DNA from: Siminovitchia terrae
GTDB taxonomy: Bacteria; Bacillota; Bacilli; Bacillales; Bacillaceae_C
Assembly (NCBI RefSeq): GCF_003605405.2
Contig: NZ_QYTW02000027.1
Coordinates: forward strand, 1 to 61,546
Length of the DNA: 61,546 nt
Reading direction: 5' to 3'
The notes below the pieces were generated by a model. The model was not told the origin of the DNA and did no database searches. It was given only the letters and a program-made list of their open reading frames with translations. The position numbers and the translations under genes are program-made. Shown here piece after piece: positions 35,835 through 45,704 of the stretch (the first letter of the stretch is position 1; the number at the start of each line of letters is the position of its first letter).

Positions 35835-36977
35835 ATGGTAAAGACGGTATTATTCGATGTAGATGGTGTGTTATTAAGTGAGGAGCGCTATTTTGACATG
35901 TCCGCCCTTGCTGTATGGGAAGTTTTGATCAGTCCTAATTATTTGGGAATAGATTCTGAAAAATTTAAAACAAACCTCACAAATGAGGAAATTGAAAATA
36001 TACGGAAAGAAATCTTTGTAGATGATAGAGTATTGAAATTTTTAAAAGCAGGTGGACTGAACGCCAATTGGGATATGATCTATTTGACAGCCGCTTATCA
36101 GCTCCTTCACTTATTGGAGCAAGTAAAGGACGAACTTGAAAACAACATTACAAAATGGCTGACGAACGAGATTGACCGCAAAGTTTTATTGGAAATAGGA
36201 GAGGCGTTGGATGGCAGAGATCTGGTATTCGATTTTCAAAAATTCCTTGTTGACTTTCAAGGCGCCAAGCCGACACAGCAGGGGTTGATGGATCATTTGG
36301 ATTATCTGTCAAAAGAAAAGTTCGGTGTCGAAACAAGAATGTTCGGGAAGATGGATCAGCTTTGGTCAACATGCGAGCTTGTTTCCCAAGAGTGGTATGT
36401 TGGAGATGAACACGTGCTTGAATCCACCGGAAGACCATCAGTCCAGACTGGAAAAGCCGGATTCATGTCTGATGAAAAAGTGCTTGCCGATAAAGAAAAG
36501 ATTGCTGAGCTTTTTGATACACTGACAAACAGCGGTGTAAGGGTCGGAATTGGCACAGGACGTCCAGAGCTCGAAACGATCGAGCCATTTAAAGCGTTGG
36601 ACTGGATGAAACATTTTGACACAAGTTACATTGTTACAGCAGATGATGTATTAAGAGCTGAGCGGACGCATCCTGAAGGACCTTCCCTTTCAAAACCTCA
36701 CCCATTTACCTATATAAAGGCTTTATCAGGCAAGACGAAGACAGATGACGAATGTCTTGCAGAGGAATTGCCTGTTGAAAATGGCCATGAGACGCTTATT
36801 GTTGGCGATTCTCTTGCAGATCTATTGGCTGCAAGAAAGATGGGGTGCTTGTTCGCAGCAGTCCTTACCGGATTATCTGGTAAGGATGCACGTCCTGAAT
36901 TTGAGGAATATAATGCGGATTATATTTTAGACGGTGTCCTTGATGTGAAGAACCTCATACTTTCTTTAGTAAAATAA
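35835..36977 (+). CDS. HAD-superfamily hydrolase
   Basis: This 380-residue protein opens with the HAD motif I VLFDVDGVLLSEE (nucleophile Asp). A large all-helical insertion of about 200 residues follows, then GIGTGRPELETI (motif II region), KPHPFTY (motif III Lys) and VGDSLADLLAARKMG (motif IV acids). It should be a phosphatase or phosphotransferase acting on a small phosphorylated compound; the substrate is unknown. The long cap is unusual compared with the typical 220-260 residues. AAAGGAGATACTC precedes the ATG. It converges with serA across a two-way terminator. Confidence 0.88.
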   Translation: MVKTVLFDVDGVLLSEERYFDMSALAVWEVLISPNYLGIDSEKFKTNLTNEEIENIRKEIFVDDRVLKFLKAGGLNANWDMIYLTAAYQLLHLLEQVKDELENNITKWLTNEIDRKVLLEIGEALDGRDLVFDFQKFLVDFQGAKPTQQGLMDHLDYLSKEKFGVETRMFGKMDQLWSTCELVSQEWYVGDEHVLESTGRPSVQTGKAGFMSDEKVLADKEKIAELFDTLTNSGVRVGIGTGRPELETIEPFKALDWMKHFDTSYIVTADDVLRAERTHPEGPSLSKPHPFTYIKALSGKTKTDDECLAEELPVENGHETLIVGDSLADLLAARKMGCLFAAVLTGLSGKDARPEFEEYNADYILDGVLDVKNLILSLVK

Positions 36978-36981
36978 CATT

Positions 36982-37025
36982 AAAAAGAGATCCTGCACTT
37001 TGATTGAGAGCAGGATCCCTTTTTG
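36982..37025. terminator. Two-way terminator between the HAD gene and serA
   Basis: GATCCTGC (36989-36996) pairs with GCAGGATC (37010-37017). The plus strand continues CCTTTTTG and the minus strand CTCTTTTTAATG, so it can stop transcripts from both directions. Confidence 0.85.
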
Positions 37026-37071
37026 TAACAAATTTTAATCGAATTGCATGTCCAGATTGATCAAAAGTCGA

Positions 37072-38685
37072 TTAACCGTGATAAACTGGTATGTTTTCGT
37101 TCGGCAGTTCAAGGAACTGAACAGCTCTCAAGCCGTCCATTTCAACCAAATCTTTGGCAACTTCATCGTCGACTTTTTTATCGAGGGTAAGAACCATAAT
37201 GGCTTCTCCACCAGCTTCGGCTCTTCCAACCTGCATCGTACCAATGTTGATCTGGTGGCTGCCGAGGATGGATCCGACACGTCCGATCATTCCAGGGACA
37301 TCGTGGTGTTCGATATATAGCAAGAAGCGCTCTGGACGAACGTCAACGCTGTATTCGTTCATCTTCACGATACGTGCGCCATAACCGTTAAGGATAGTGG
37401 CTCCGATGCTGGCGCTGTCGTTACCATTATACAAAGTTAATTCCATATAGCTCGCGAATCCTTTGGAAGTCGGATTGTTGGTAACGTTAAAAGAGACTCC
37501 TTGGTCATTCAATAAATGAAGAACGTTAATCATATTAACGGAATCACTTAAATGATGTGATAGGATTCCTTTAATCATCGTTCTTGTTAAGAAGTCGTTA
37601 TCTTCTTTGGCTAGATTTCCGTAATAATTTATTTCAATTTTTTCTGGAGCTTGTTTCAGCAGTTGGATTGCAAGAATTCCAACTTGTTCTCCAAGATCAA
37701 TAAATGGTTGAAGCTTTTTCTGAGTTTCGCCAGAAACTTGCGGCATGTTAATCGCATGGCGAATGGAATCTGTTTCGAAAATATCGATGATTTCTGCACT
37801 GACTTCCTGCGCTACTTTTTCCTGTGCTTCTACAGTCGAAGCGCCAAGGTGAGGTGTGACAATTGCATTTGGATGGCTGAGTAATTCTTGATTGGAGGCA
37901 GGCTCAGTTTCGAAAACATCGATGGCTGCACCTGCCACTTGTCCGGAATTGAGTCCGCGAACAAGGGCGTTTTCATCAATGATGCCGCCACGTGCGCAGT
38001 TGATGATTCGTACACCTTTTTTTGTTTTAGCCAAGTAATCGTCATTGATCAGGCCCTTTGTATCCTTCGTAAGCGGTGTATGGACGGTTATGAAGTCTGC
38101 AGCTTCGGCAATTTCATCCAAAGTGGCTTTTGTGATGCCCATTTGGTTTGCGCGATCCTCAGTCAAATAAGGATCGTAGCCCAGGATTTTCATGCCGAAT
38201 TTTTTCGCTCTCTTTGAAACTTCTGCCCCAATTTTACCCATTCCGATAATACCGAGGGTTTTTTCATATAATTCAACGCCTTTGAAAGCATTGCGATCCC
38301 AGTTTCCTGCTGAAGTAGACATGTGTGCATGTGGAATTCGGCGGGCCAAAGAAAGCATCATGGCCATTGTATGTTCCGCAGCAGCAATTGTGTTGGCGCC
38401 AGGAGCGTTGATTACGAGAATTCCCTTCTTAGTTGCAGCATTTACATCAATATTGTCAACCCCAACACCAGCGCGGGCAACAACGCGAAGTTTTTCAGCT
38501 GCGTTAAGGAGATCCTCTGTCACCTGTGTCTGGCTTCGAACAATCAATGCGTCGTAGTCTTTGAAGATTTCTTTTATCTCTTCAGGAGATAATCCTGATT
38601 TCTTATCTACGGTAAAATTCGGATGATCATACAGTGCCTTTAATCCCGTATCGCTGATTGAATCTGTTACTAACACTTTATACAT
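37072..38685 (-). CDS. serA: D-3-phosphoglycerate dehydrogenase
   Basis: This 537-residue enzyme makes the first step of serine synthesis, oxidising 3-phosphoglycerate with NAD. It begins MYKVLVTDSISDTGLKALYD, has VVARAGVGVDNIDVNAA, the NAD motif LGIIGMGKIGAEVSKRAKK, the catalytic region NCARGGIIDENAL and TPHLGASTVEAQ with the active-site His. An intermediate regulatory domain and a C-terminal ACT domain (FLLYIEHHDVPGMIGRVGSI) follow, the latter commonly sensing serine. The ATG at 38685 overlaps the end of the aminotransferase gene by 8 bases. Both belong to the T-box-controlled transcript that begins near 40.1 kb. Confidence 0.95.
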   Translation of the reverse strand: MYKVLVTDSISDTGLKALYDHPNFTVDKKSGLSPEEIKEIFKDYDALIVRSQTQVTEDLLNAAEKLRVVARAGVGVDNIDVNAATKKGILVINAPGANTIAAAEHTMAMMLSLARRIPHAHMSTSAGNWDRNAFKGVELYEKTLGIIGMGKIGAEVSKRAKKFGMKILGYDPYLTEDRANQMGITKATLDEIAEAADFITVHTPLTKDTKGLINDDYLAKTKKGVRIINCARGGIIDENALVRGLNSGQVAGAAIDVFETEPASNQELLSHPNAIVTPHLGASTVEAQEKVAQEVSAEIIDIFETDSIRHAINMPQVSGETQKKLQPFIDLGEQVGILAIQLLKQAPEKIEINYYGNLAKEDNDFLTRTMIKGILSHHLSDSVNMINVLHLLNDQGVSFNVTNNPTSKGFASYMELTLYNGNDSASIGATILNGYGARIVKMNEYSVDVRPERFLLYIEHHDVPGMIGRVGSILGSHQINIGTMQVGRAEAGGEAIMVLTLDKKVDDEVAKDLVEMDGLRAVQFLELPNENIPVYHG

Positions 38686-39835
38686 GTTCAGCCCAAACCT
38701 CCTGTGCTCTTCTAGTGGCGACGCCGAGTGTGTCTTTGCCTTCAATTGCCTTGATGGTCATTTCAAGTGCACCTAATACAGTTAACACGTCAAATGGCGT
38801 GCAATATCCCATATGACCAATCCGGAAAATTTCACCGGATAATTTTTGTTGACCGCCAGCAAGTGAAATTCTGTATTGATCAAGCATCATTTTTTTCATT
38901 TCATTCGCTTTTCCATTTTCCGGTTTTACAGCTGTGACGGTTGGAGAAGCAACATCATCAGATGTCAAAAGCGGGATGTCCAATGCTTTGACCCCTTCGC
39001 GAGTCATTGTTTTTAAGAGCTCATGACGCTTGATGACATTTTCCATTCCTTCTTCTTCGATCATCTGGCAGACTTCTTGGGCCCCGTAAATAAGAGAGAC
39101 CGCTGGAGTGAACGGAGTGGATCTTTTTTGGTCATAGGAATCGAAATAACGGTTCAAGTCAAAGAAAAAGCGGTTGGATTTATTGTTTTTGATTACATCT
39201 TTTGCGTGATCACTAACTGCTACGAAAGCGAGCCCTGGTGGAAGCATTAACGCTTTTTGTGAGCCAGAAACCAAAATATCGATATTCCAGCCTGCCATAT
39301 CAGCAGGTACGCCACCGATACAGCTGACACCGTCGACGATGAAAAGCGCATCAGATACACGCTTGGTCACCTCGCCGAGTTCTTTGATTGGATGAATTAC
39401 AGCAGTGGAAGTTTCACAGTAAGTGGCAAAAACTGCCTTGAAACTTGTATTAGCTGTCTTAATAAAATCTTCAAGCTGTTCAGGCTGGCATGCTTTGCCC
39501 CATTCCACTTCGAGTCTGTGCACATTGGCTCCATGAGCTTCACATATTTTTGCAAAGCGATCGCCAAAAGCTCCACCAACGATGACGACAACATCGTCGC
39601 CTGGTTCAATTGTGTTGACTGCGGCAGTTTCTAAAGCTCCTGTTCCGCTGCCTGAGATGATGCAAACAGGATTGTCCGATCCAAAAACCGGCTGAAGTCT
39701 TGTGGACACATCTTCTAGTAATGCAGGGAATGCAGCACTGCGATGGCCGATCATCGGCTTGCTCATCGCAACATTCACTCGATCTGGAATCGGAGTAGGT
39801 CCAGGTGTAAACAGATACTCTTTGTCTAAAAACAC
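38678..39835 (-). CDS. Class V aminotransferase of the serine operon
   Basis: This 385-residue PLP enzyme of the alanine-glyoxylate/serine-pyruvate aminotransferase type has IISGSGTGALETAA, FIVDGVSCIGGVPADMAGW and the PLP lysine in VSGSQKALMLPPGLAF. It lies directly before serA in one transcript, so it may supply phosphoserine aminotransferase activity in place of a standard SerC. It could also act on serine or alanine with glyoxylate. It starts with GTG about 10 bases after AAAGGATG. The T-box leader upstream ties expression to an uncharged tRNA, probably tRNA-Ser. Confidence 0.87.
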   Translation of the reverse strand: MFLDKEYLFTPGPTPIPDRVNVAMSKPMIGHRSAAFPALLEDVSTRLQPVFGSDNPVCIISGSGTGALETAAVNTIEPGDDVVVIVGGAFGDRFAKICEAHGANVHRLEVEWGKACQPEQLEDFIKTANTSFKAVFATYCETSTAVIHPIKELGEVTKRVSDALFIVDGVSCIGGVPADMAGWNIDILVSGSQKALMLPPGLAFVAVSDHAKDVIKNNKSNRFFFDLNRYFDSYDQKRSTPFTPAVSLIYGAQEVCQMIEEEGMENVIKRHELLKTMTREGVKALDIPLLTSDDVASPTVTAVKPENGKANEMKKMMLDQYRISLAGGQQKLSGEIFRIGHMGYCTPFDVLTVLGALEMTIKAIEGKDTLGVATRRAQEVWAEHV

Positions 39836-39866
39836 TGATTGTTCATCCTTTCAAAATGAATTAAAT

Positions 39867-40107
39867 GAAAAACCCCTCATAACAGGCATAGATGCCTTGT
39901 TATGAGGGACGTAAATATCCGTGGTGCCACCCTCGTTCACTACTTAGAAAATAACATTTCCTGAAATAGTCTCGAGAAGATAACGGCATATGGCCGGGCG
40001 CAGGCGCCAGTTCCGGAGTGCTGGGCTGTTTGAGGTAAAATCATCGGTTTTCACCAACCACCGACTCTCTCAAGATCTTACTTCAAGCCTTCTCCATCAT
40101 TACAGAT
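39867..40107 (-). ncRNA. T-box leader of the serine operon
   Basis: On the minus strand the conserved T-box GGGTGGCACCACGG (about 39919-39933) is followed by a terminator hairpin with arms CCCTCATAACA/TGTTATGAGGG (39874-39908) and a T-run. Upstream are Stem I features, including an AGTA loop and GGTTGGTGAAAACCGATG distal loop. An AGC triplet (serine) lies on the 3' side of the presumed specifier loop, though two AGC triplets are close. The operon content supports tRNA-Ser. Confidence 0.88.
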
Positions 40108-40150
40108 TAAGGTGATTCAATTATATGAAACATTTTAGCACAACAAAGTG
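40108..40150 (-). promoter_or_regulatory. Probable promoter of the T-box transcript
   Basis: On the minus strand TATAAT lies about 10 bases before the leader. TTGACA is nearby, but 23 bases upstream, too far for a standard spacer; a TTTGTT hexamer gives 17 bases. The exact -35 is unresolved. Confidence 0.4.
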
Positions 40151-40324
40151 TCAATAAAAAGGGGGAAAGTTAAGAAATTAAGTTTAAAATGTTAACAAAA
40201 TACTGAATCCGTTTACAAAAGGTGTTGCCAATTAAAAGTGATTCATACGAGAATCTATCATAGAAATATAGTAATATGGATAAAAGTGATAATCTAAACA
40301 AACGGGCGGGTGAAGGTATTGAAA

Positions 40325-43051
40325 ATGGAAGACTGCTTGGTAAAAAGAGCATATTACGAGGAAAAGTTCTTGCAAGGAGACTTGGAGGAGCATCCCATTC
40401 GCCAGTTGGGAGAGCTTTATTTAGAAGAACAAAAAAAGGATATGGCCGATCTGTCTTATATTCGATTTGCCCAAGGTGAAGTGTACTTTCATAACTGTGA
40501 TTACGAGGCAGCCATTTTTAAATGGGAGAACATACATAATGAACTGGAGCCTTGGGCAAAAAAGAATATCGCTGATGCGTACTTTGAACTTGGCTTTTTG
40601 AGCACAGCGGAGGATATTTACAAATCAATAACATCAGACTCCCTTATCTTGAATACAGAAGTGGCTCTGCAGTTGTTCACACTTTATTTGGAACAGCAGA
40701 AGTATCCAGAGGCTGACCAAATGATTAAAAATGCCGTTGCTATTCATCCGGATTATCAGAATGTGACGGAGCTGGCATGCGCCTTTTTTGAAGAACAGGA
40801 AGATTGGAACAGTGCAGTTGAGCTTGCTGTAAACGAAGCGGCGCGGACGAAATTGCCTGAATGGTTCCAAAAGATTCATTCTTTCATTGAGAATGGTCAT
40901 ACAAAATCGCAGGGGGCCTCTCATTTTGTACCAATCCTATATTTGGCACAAAAGGTGGATCTTGCTTTATTTGAAAAATTGATGGCAGCCCTTTGGAAAA
41001 GCCATGAACAGCGTGAAGATTATTTGTCATGGATCACGGAAGCCACCATCATTTTACTTGATTCAGATTTGCAGCATTCGTATAAATGGAAGTCATTGCC
41101 TGAGTTAATAAATAACACTTTTATACAATTGCTTTCGGGAAGGTATAATTTGGCAGACCTAACAGAAATCTTGCCGAATCTTTTGACTGCATGGCTGAAG
41201 GTTGCGGATATTAAAACGACTCCATTGGCATCAGCTGGTGTGTTAGCATGGAACGATGTCTTTCCTTCACAGATGAATCAGGAAGTAGTCCACTCTGCGG
41301 AAGAAAGTCTGGCAAAATCGGCTGATCAGGGGACGCTGATGGAAAAAATATCCGGACTGGTCGAGGTTATCCAGAAATGGGCAGATGAAAGAGATTTGAA
41401 CCTTCACAAAAGATTCGAAAGCAGCTTAAACCAGCTTTCAGATTTAAAATCGAGAAGGTGGATGATCGCGGGCAAATCAAACAGTGGGAAGTCCTCATTT
41501 GTCCATTTAATGCTTAAGCAGCCAGACAGCAGCTTAATTGATACATCTCTTCCCGTTTTATACAAGAACGGAGAAGAAACTGGATTTCAGTTGATGGCTG
41601 ATGAAGGAATATCGGCCGTTACAACGAGCAAGGAAATTATTGAGGCAGAAAGTCGGCAGGACACCATGCTTGTCTACTTAGAACCCAATGCTTTTTTACA
41701 AAAGCATGATGTTGCGATCATCGATTATCCAGATCTGAATGGACTGAACAAAAAAAATAAACATTTTCTGGAATATGTGAGGATGAGCGACAGCTTGTTA
41801 TTCGTCCTAAATTCAATTGAACCATTTTCTACTCAAGAATGTGAGTTTTTATTGGATGTGACAGAAAGAGTCCCTTTATGTCCTGTTCATTTTGTATTGA
41901 AAAAGAGTGAACAGCTGACCTCTGATAAGATTTCTGTTATTGGAAAAAGAATCAAAAACTATTTCCCAGATGCTGAGTTGATCATATACTCTGCAGAAGA
42001 GGACGATGAACAGCAGCAGGAGGCACTGTCCCATTTTATCGATCAGCACCTTAAAACAGAGCGGAACGAACGACTTCGGAGTGGAAACATGCTGTTTTTT
42101 ATCCGTGGAACAATCAAACACTTACTTCAGCAGCAAGTAAAGGTGGAGGAAAAGCTGCTCAAATCCATACAATTCGATGAGGATTTGCTTTCAAAACTTC
42201 AGGGGGCTATCCATCAGCTTTATGATTTGGAAGAAGAAAAGACAAAAGTAATTCAAAGTGCTTACCGGTCGCTTAAAGATGAAATACAAGCTGATATTTT
42301 AAATACGATTCCGAAATTGATTAAAGAATCTGCAGATATTCTTCGCGAGGATAGTGATTTTGGCAACATTCATCATGAATTGAATGATGAAATGAACAAA
42401 AGGATTGACGAGTACTTGCAATATACCGTCCACCCCGCATATATCAGTTCCCTGCAAAACTGGATCAGCTTATCGGAAGGCGAGCTGAATGAAGCTCAGG
42501 AACTATTGATCAGTTGGAATGACAGCTTCAATGATCTGATGGGGGAAGAGCGGATCCGTTTGGAATGTGATTTTCAAATTTTAGCAGATTGGCAGCGGGA
42601 TGCTGACAGGATGACTGGAGCTATTCAAATGGACCAGGAAAATATTTTGTTAAAGAGGACTCCTTCTCAGGTGCTGCTGAAAAGTGCAGGGAAGATATTC
42701 GGCGTTATCCCAGCGAATAATACGATGATGTATAACAGATATAAAAGCTTCGTTGAAAATGAAAATTACAATGAGACTGCGGAATCGATCGCAAACAAGT
42801 TTTTCCGCCAGTTTGAAATCCTTGAAAAAGCCATTCCGCGGGATATTTCCCTGTTTTTCAAGGAACCTTTTACAGCTTTGAAAAAATCAGCTGCTTCTTA
42901 TCAGGAGCAAGTTGATCAAAACAAGACAGCGCTCACTGAAATGAAATCTCATCCGGAGACTTTCCGTGATCCAATCAGACTGTTTGATGTGCGCTTGCGC
43001 CAACTGGAATGGCTTGAATTTCAGGAGAAAAGCAACAAGCACGTATACTGA
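40325..43051 (+). CDS. TPR-containing dynamin-like GTPase
   Basis: This large protein is about 908 residues long. Its N-terminal third has TPR-like helical repeats ([58 protein letters not shown]). A GTPase domain follows with P-loop [11 protein letters not shown] near residue 385, DYPDLNG (G3) near 467 and LKKSEQ (G4-like). A long, charged helical C-terminal region has coiled-coil character ([21 protein letters not shown]). This resembles bacterial dynamin-like proteins but with TPRs instead of a second GTPase. GTG or TTG starts 15 or 6 bases upstream are possible. It precedes mgsA with a 41-base gap. Confidence 0.8.
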   Translation: MEDCLVKRAYYEEKFLQGDLEEHPIRQLGELYLEEQKKDMADLSYIRFAQGEVYFHNCDYEAAIFKWENIHNELEPWAKKNIADAYFELGFLSTAEDIYKSITSDSLILNTEVALQLFTLYLEQQKYPEADQMIKNAVAIHPDYQNVTELACAFFEEQEDWNSAVELAVNEAARTKLPEWFQKIHSFIENGHTKSQGASHFVPILYLAQKVDLALFEKLMAALWKSHEQREDYLSWITEATIILLDSDLQHSYKWKSLPELINNTFIQLLSGRYNLADLTEILPNLLTAWLKVADIKTTPLASAGVLAWNDVFPSQMNQEVVHSAEESLAKSADQGTLMEKISGLVEVIQKWADERDLNLHKRFESSLNQLSDLKSRRWMIAGKSNSGKSSFVHLMLKQPDSSLIDTSLPVLYKNGEETGFQLMADEGISAVTTSKEIIEAESRQDTMLVYLEPNAFLQKHDVAIIDYPDLNGLNKKNKHFLEYVRMSDSLLFVLNSIEPFSTQECEFLLDVTERVPLCPVHFVLKKSEQLTSDKISVIGKRIKNYFPDAELIIYSAEEDDEQQQEALSHFIDQHLKTERNERLRSGNMLFFIRGTIKHLLQQQVKVEEKLLKSIQFDEDLLSKLQGAIHQLYDLEEEKTKVIQSAYRSLKDEIQADILNTIPKLIKESADILREDSDFGNIHHELNDEMNKRIDEYLQYTVHPAYISSLQNWISLSEGELNEAQELLISWNDSFNDLMGEERIRLECDFQILADWQRDADRMTGAIQMDQENILLKRTPSQVLLKSAGKIFGVIPANNTMMYNRYKSFVENENYNETAESIANKFFRQFEILEKAIPRDISLFFKEPFTALKKSAASYQEQVDQNKTALTEMKSHPETFRDPIRLFDVRLRQLEWLEFQEKSNKHVY

Positions 43052-43092
43052 TTATAAGGTCTTTGAATTTTAATGAAGAAAGAGGGAAAGCT

Positions 43093-43500
43093 TTGAACGT
43101 AGCCTTGATTGCTCACGACAAGAAAAAGGATAACATAGTCCAATTCGCAATGGCCTACCGCCATATCCTAAAGGATCACAAACTTTACGCAACAGGAACA
43201 ACCGGATCTAGAATTCAAGAAGCAACCGGCCTAGACATCCAGCGGTTCGAGTCCGGGCCGCTTGGAGGCGACCAGCAAATTGGAGCATTAGTTGCTCAAA
43301 ATCAAATAGACATGATTATTTTCCTCCGAGATCCCCTGACCGCTCAGCCGCATGAGCCGGATATATCGGCATTGATGAGGCTGAGTGATGTGTACGGTGT
43401 TCCCTTAGCTACCAATATGGGGACCGCTGAACTGTTAATTCGGGGCTTGGAACGCGGAGACCTTGAATGGAGATCAATCATTCACAGTGAATTACATTAA
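43093..43500 (+). CDS. mgsA: Methylglyoxal synthase
   Basis: This 135-residue enzyme converts dihydroxyacetone phosphate to methylglyoxal, a bypass for triose-phosphate accumulation. Motifs: [17 protein letters not shown] at the start, [14 protein letters not shown] (phosphate binding), [27 protein letters not shown] with the catalytic Asp and His, and [11 protein letters not shown]. The TTG at 43093 follows AGAGGGAAAGC and matches the family N-terminus; an earlier TTG in frame has no site. It may be co-transcribed with the GTPase gene. Confidence 0.93.
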   Translation: MNVALIAHDKKKDNIVQFAMAYRHILKDHKLYATGTTGSRIQEATGLDIQRFESGPLGGDQQIGALVAQNQIDMIIFLRDPLTAQPHEPDISALMRLSDVYGVPLATNMGTAELLIRGLERGDLEWRSIIHSELH

Positions 43501-43590
43501 AAACAGCAGCCTTAATGAACTGTACTCCAATTGTTAGATAATAATCGGGGTGCAGTTTTTTAGTTTATCTGGATAGAGACAGAAAGCTGC

Positions 43591-43635
43591 TGGACAAACT
43601 GAAAAACTTCTGATAAAATGACTGATAGTCAGTCA
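43591..43635 (+). promoter_or_regulatory. Promoter and operator of the TetR/SMR operon
   Basis: TGGACA (43591-43596), 17 bases, TAAAAT (43614-43619), followed at once by the palindrome TGACTGA-TAG-TCAGTCA (43619-43635). The operator overlaps the -10 element, so a bound repressor would block the promoter. The same 17-base palindrome recurs at 44261. Confidence 0.75.
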
Positions 43636-43646
43636 TTGAGGGGAGG

Positions 43647-44231
43647 ATGGTCGATATAAGTAAGAAAGAGAAAATAATTAATGCTGCGGTTCAGGTTTTT
43701 CAGGAGAAAGGCATTGAAAAAACCAAGGTTTCAGATATTGTCAAATTAGCTGGAATCGCGCAGGGAACTTTTTATTTATACTTTCCTTCAAAGCTGTCAG
43801 TGATGCCTGCCATTGCTGAGGTAATGGTTAAAAAGTTTATGGTCGAAGTCAAAAATGAGGTGGATGAGAGTGACTCAATCTCCACTCAGTTGTCCCAAAT
43901 TGTGAATGCTATTTTCAGGGTTACAAAGAATTATCGGGAAGTATTGGCATTGATCTATGCAGGGCTTTCCACTGATGATAATTTGAAAAACTGGGAAACG
44001 ATTTACGATGCTTTTTACTCTTGGATGAGTGACTTTTTAACAACTGCTAAATTAAATGGGAAAATAAGGAGTTCTGTTCACCCGGAACGTACGTCAAAGT
44101 TAATGATTGCCTTTATAGAGGCTGCTGCTGAGCAGATATACTTGTATGATGCAGTGAATGAAGAAGAAGAGAGAATGCAAAAATCAGAACTTATTATGTT
44201 TTTGGAGCATGCACTGGGCATTCAGAACTAA
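43647..44231 (+). CDS. TetR-family regulator (YvdT-like)
   Basis: This 194-residue TetR regulator has DNA-binding domain EKIINAAVQVFQEKGIEKTKVSDIV and IAQGTFYLYFPSKLSVMP, and a helical ligand-binding domain. It is followed by two small multidrug resistance genes, the same arrangement as Bacillus subtilis yvdT-yvdS-yvdR. Identical TGACTGA-TAG-TCAGTCA palindromes before it and before the SMR pair point to auto-regulation and repression of the efflux genes. The GGGGAGG site is very close to the ATG. Confidence 0.88.
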   Translation: MVDISKKEKIINAAVQVFQEKGIEKTKVSDIVKLAGIAQGTFYLYFPSKLSVMPAIAEVMVKKFMVEVKNEVDESDSISTQLSQIVNAIFRVTKNYREVLALIYAGLSTDDNLKNWETIYDAFYSWMSDFLTTAKLNGKIRSSVHPERTSKLMIAFIEAAAEQIYLYDAVNEEEERMQKSELIMFLEHALGIQN

Positions 44232-44260
44232 TTTACCAGCGCATTTCTTTTTGAAGAAAA

Positions 44261-44277
44261 TGACTGATAGTCAGTCA
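44261..44277. promoter_or_regulatory. Second TetR operator, before the SMR pair
   Basis: TGACTGA (44261-44267), TAG, TCAGTCA (44271-44277) repeats exactly the operator at 43619-43635. It lies between the regulator and the first SMR gene, allowing separate control of the efflux genes. Confidence 0.72.
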
Positions 44278-44301
44278 AGGAATAGATGGAGAGTGTTATT
44301 T

Positions 44302-44646
44302 GTGAATAAGTCATGGTTGTATGTTGGATTAACAAGCTTGTTTGAGTTATTTTGGATCTTTGGTTTTAATCATGCTGCAGTATGGTGGCATTGGCTAATT
44401 GTTGTCGGATTGATCATAGTAGATTTCCAATTTTTATATAAAGCTTGTGAGGGTCTCCCGACCGGAACAGTGTATGCCGTTTTTGCCGGAATTGGTACAG
44501 TGGGTACAGCATTAATGGACGTTTTCCTTTTTGGAGGAAGCTTTAATGGCGGAAAACTACTATTTATTTTTATTGTAGTGGTCGGAGTCATCAGCTTAAA
44601 CATTGCTGATCTGAAAGATGAACAAAAAAGAGAGGCTGTAGAATGA
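44302..44646 (+). CDS. Small multidrug resistance (SMR) protein, subunit 1
   Basis: This 114-residue membrane protein has four helices, with the key Glu of the SMR family in helix 1 (LTSLFELFWIFGF). The conserved GTVYAVFAGIGTVGTALMDV in helix 3 is also present. It starts with GTG after GGAGAG. It pairs with the next gene to form a heterodimeric EmrE-type exporter driven by protons; guanidinium or quaternary compounds are usual substrates. A tail of about 10 charged residues follows helix 4. Confidence 0.88.
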   Translation: MNKSWLYVGLTSLFELFWIFGFNHAAVWWHWLIVVGLIIVDFQFLYKACEGLPTGTVYAVFAGIGTVGTALMDVFLFGGSFNGGKLLFIFIVVVGVISLNIADLKDEQKREAVE

Positions 44647-44960
44647 TGGGATGGTTATTCGTATTTTTAGCATCAGCCAGTGAAATAACAGGCGTGATGG
44701 GGTTGAAAATGTTCAGTGAAAAGAAAACGATCAGAAATGGAGCGATCTATCTCGGTGGATTTGCAGCTTCTTTCGTTTTCCTTTATGAGTCACTAAATTA
44801 TTTACAGTTGACTGTTGCTTATTCCGTATGGATTGGAGTAGGAACGGCAGGTGCTGTACTTGTTAACATGCTTTTTTTTGGTGAATCGAAAAGTCTTGCG
44901 CGAATTGCAAGTTTGTTTTTGATCATTGTCGGAGTGACAGGACTTAAAGCAGTTTCGTGA
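44643..44960 (+). CDS. Small multidrug resistance (SMR) protein, subunit 2
   Basis: This 105-residue partner of the preceding SMR protein has the helix 1 Glu (LASASEITGVMGLKMF), LTVAYSVWIGVGTAGAVLVNM and a C-terminal LIIVGVTGLKAVS. Its ATG overlaps the previous stop in an ATGA junction, so the two are coupled and probably made in equal amounts. A strong terminator follows. Confidence 0.88.
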   Translation: MMGWLFVFLASASEITGVMGLKMFSEKKTIRNGAIYLGGFAASFVFLYESLNYLQLTVAYSVWIGVGTAGAVLVNMLFFGESKSLARIASLFLIIVGVTGLKAVS

Positions 44961-44986
44961 GGCGGGGAATAGCTTGTCAAAATAAT

Positions 44987-45031
44987 TAAAAAAGGTTCCA
45001 ACCACCAAAGCGGACGGTTGGAACCTTTTTT
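44987..45031 (+). terminator. Terminator after the SMR operon
   Basis: GGTTCCAACC (44994-45003) pairs with GGTTGGAACC (45016-45025), followed by TTTTTT. The A-run before the stem makes it look two-way. Confidence 0.88.
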
Positions 45032-45455
45032 ATAGGTTGCTTTTTTGCTTAAATAGCATACTGGTTGTTCGTGGCGATGTATTACCTTAAGTTCACAGCC
45101 ATGAACGCAAATCCTCATTCGTTTTCCGCTTTCTCTTGGCTCCTTATGGACAAACGGGTAAAACGCAAATTGGCCTTTAGGACCTAAAGACTCGCTCCAC
45201 CTCAAATTCACGTTTTCTGTGTAGAACTTCCCCGGTCTTCTCTTTTGAAAGCTGTTGAGCATAAATATGCTGAAAAGTAACAAACAGAATCTAAACAAAG
45301 AAAAAAAGAAATTATTTATTAGATGATAGTAGTTTAATTTTTATCTCTGTAAAAATCTTCTTACTCATAATTTCTACGTCACCATGTTGATTTCTCTAGT
45401 TGTAGTTCTTAATTATAGGTAGACTTTTTATGTTTCTACTTTATAGAGTACACTT
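45032..45455. other. Intergenic region, no supported gene
   Basis: A minus-strand open frame (44819-45298) crosses the terminator and the SMR gene and is not credible as a gene, although its middle resembles a peptide stretch I have seen repeated in Bacillus intergenic sequence. No promoter, RNA or gene is assigned. Confidence 0.4.
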
Positions 45456-45629
45456 TAACTTCATTCAGCAGAAGTCTCCCACTTCTGTAGGTGGTGAGAT
45501 GAATGCCTATTGGTATTCCATTTAGTGGGGGTTCAAACCCCAGCTGAGTGAATAAAGTTAAAGCCCCCAGCGGTGCCATAGATTTTCAGAGGAAATTTAT
45601 CGAGCGGTGCTCGATAAAAGTGGGGCTAT
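45456..45629 (+). repeat. 193-bp structured repeat, copy 13 (degenerate)
   Basis: The left two-thirds are recognisable from TTTAACTTCATTCAGC, with a small insertion at CAGCTGAGTGAATAAAG. The 3' end is lost: after the TTATCGAGC/GCTCGATAA stem it continues AAGTGGGGCTATTTT. Confidence 0.8.
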
Positions 45630-45704
45630 TTTATTTTTTTCGAACGTAATTCTTAACCATGAGAGATGTAGTTTTAGTTGGATTATTCTGACGGTTTATT
45701 CTGG

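Noticed and set aside
44819-45298. 159-codon minus-strand open frame
   Set aside because: It crosses a strong terminator and the end of the SMR gene on the other strand and has no ribosome site; its middle looks like intergenic repeat sequence.
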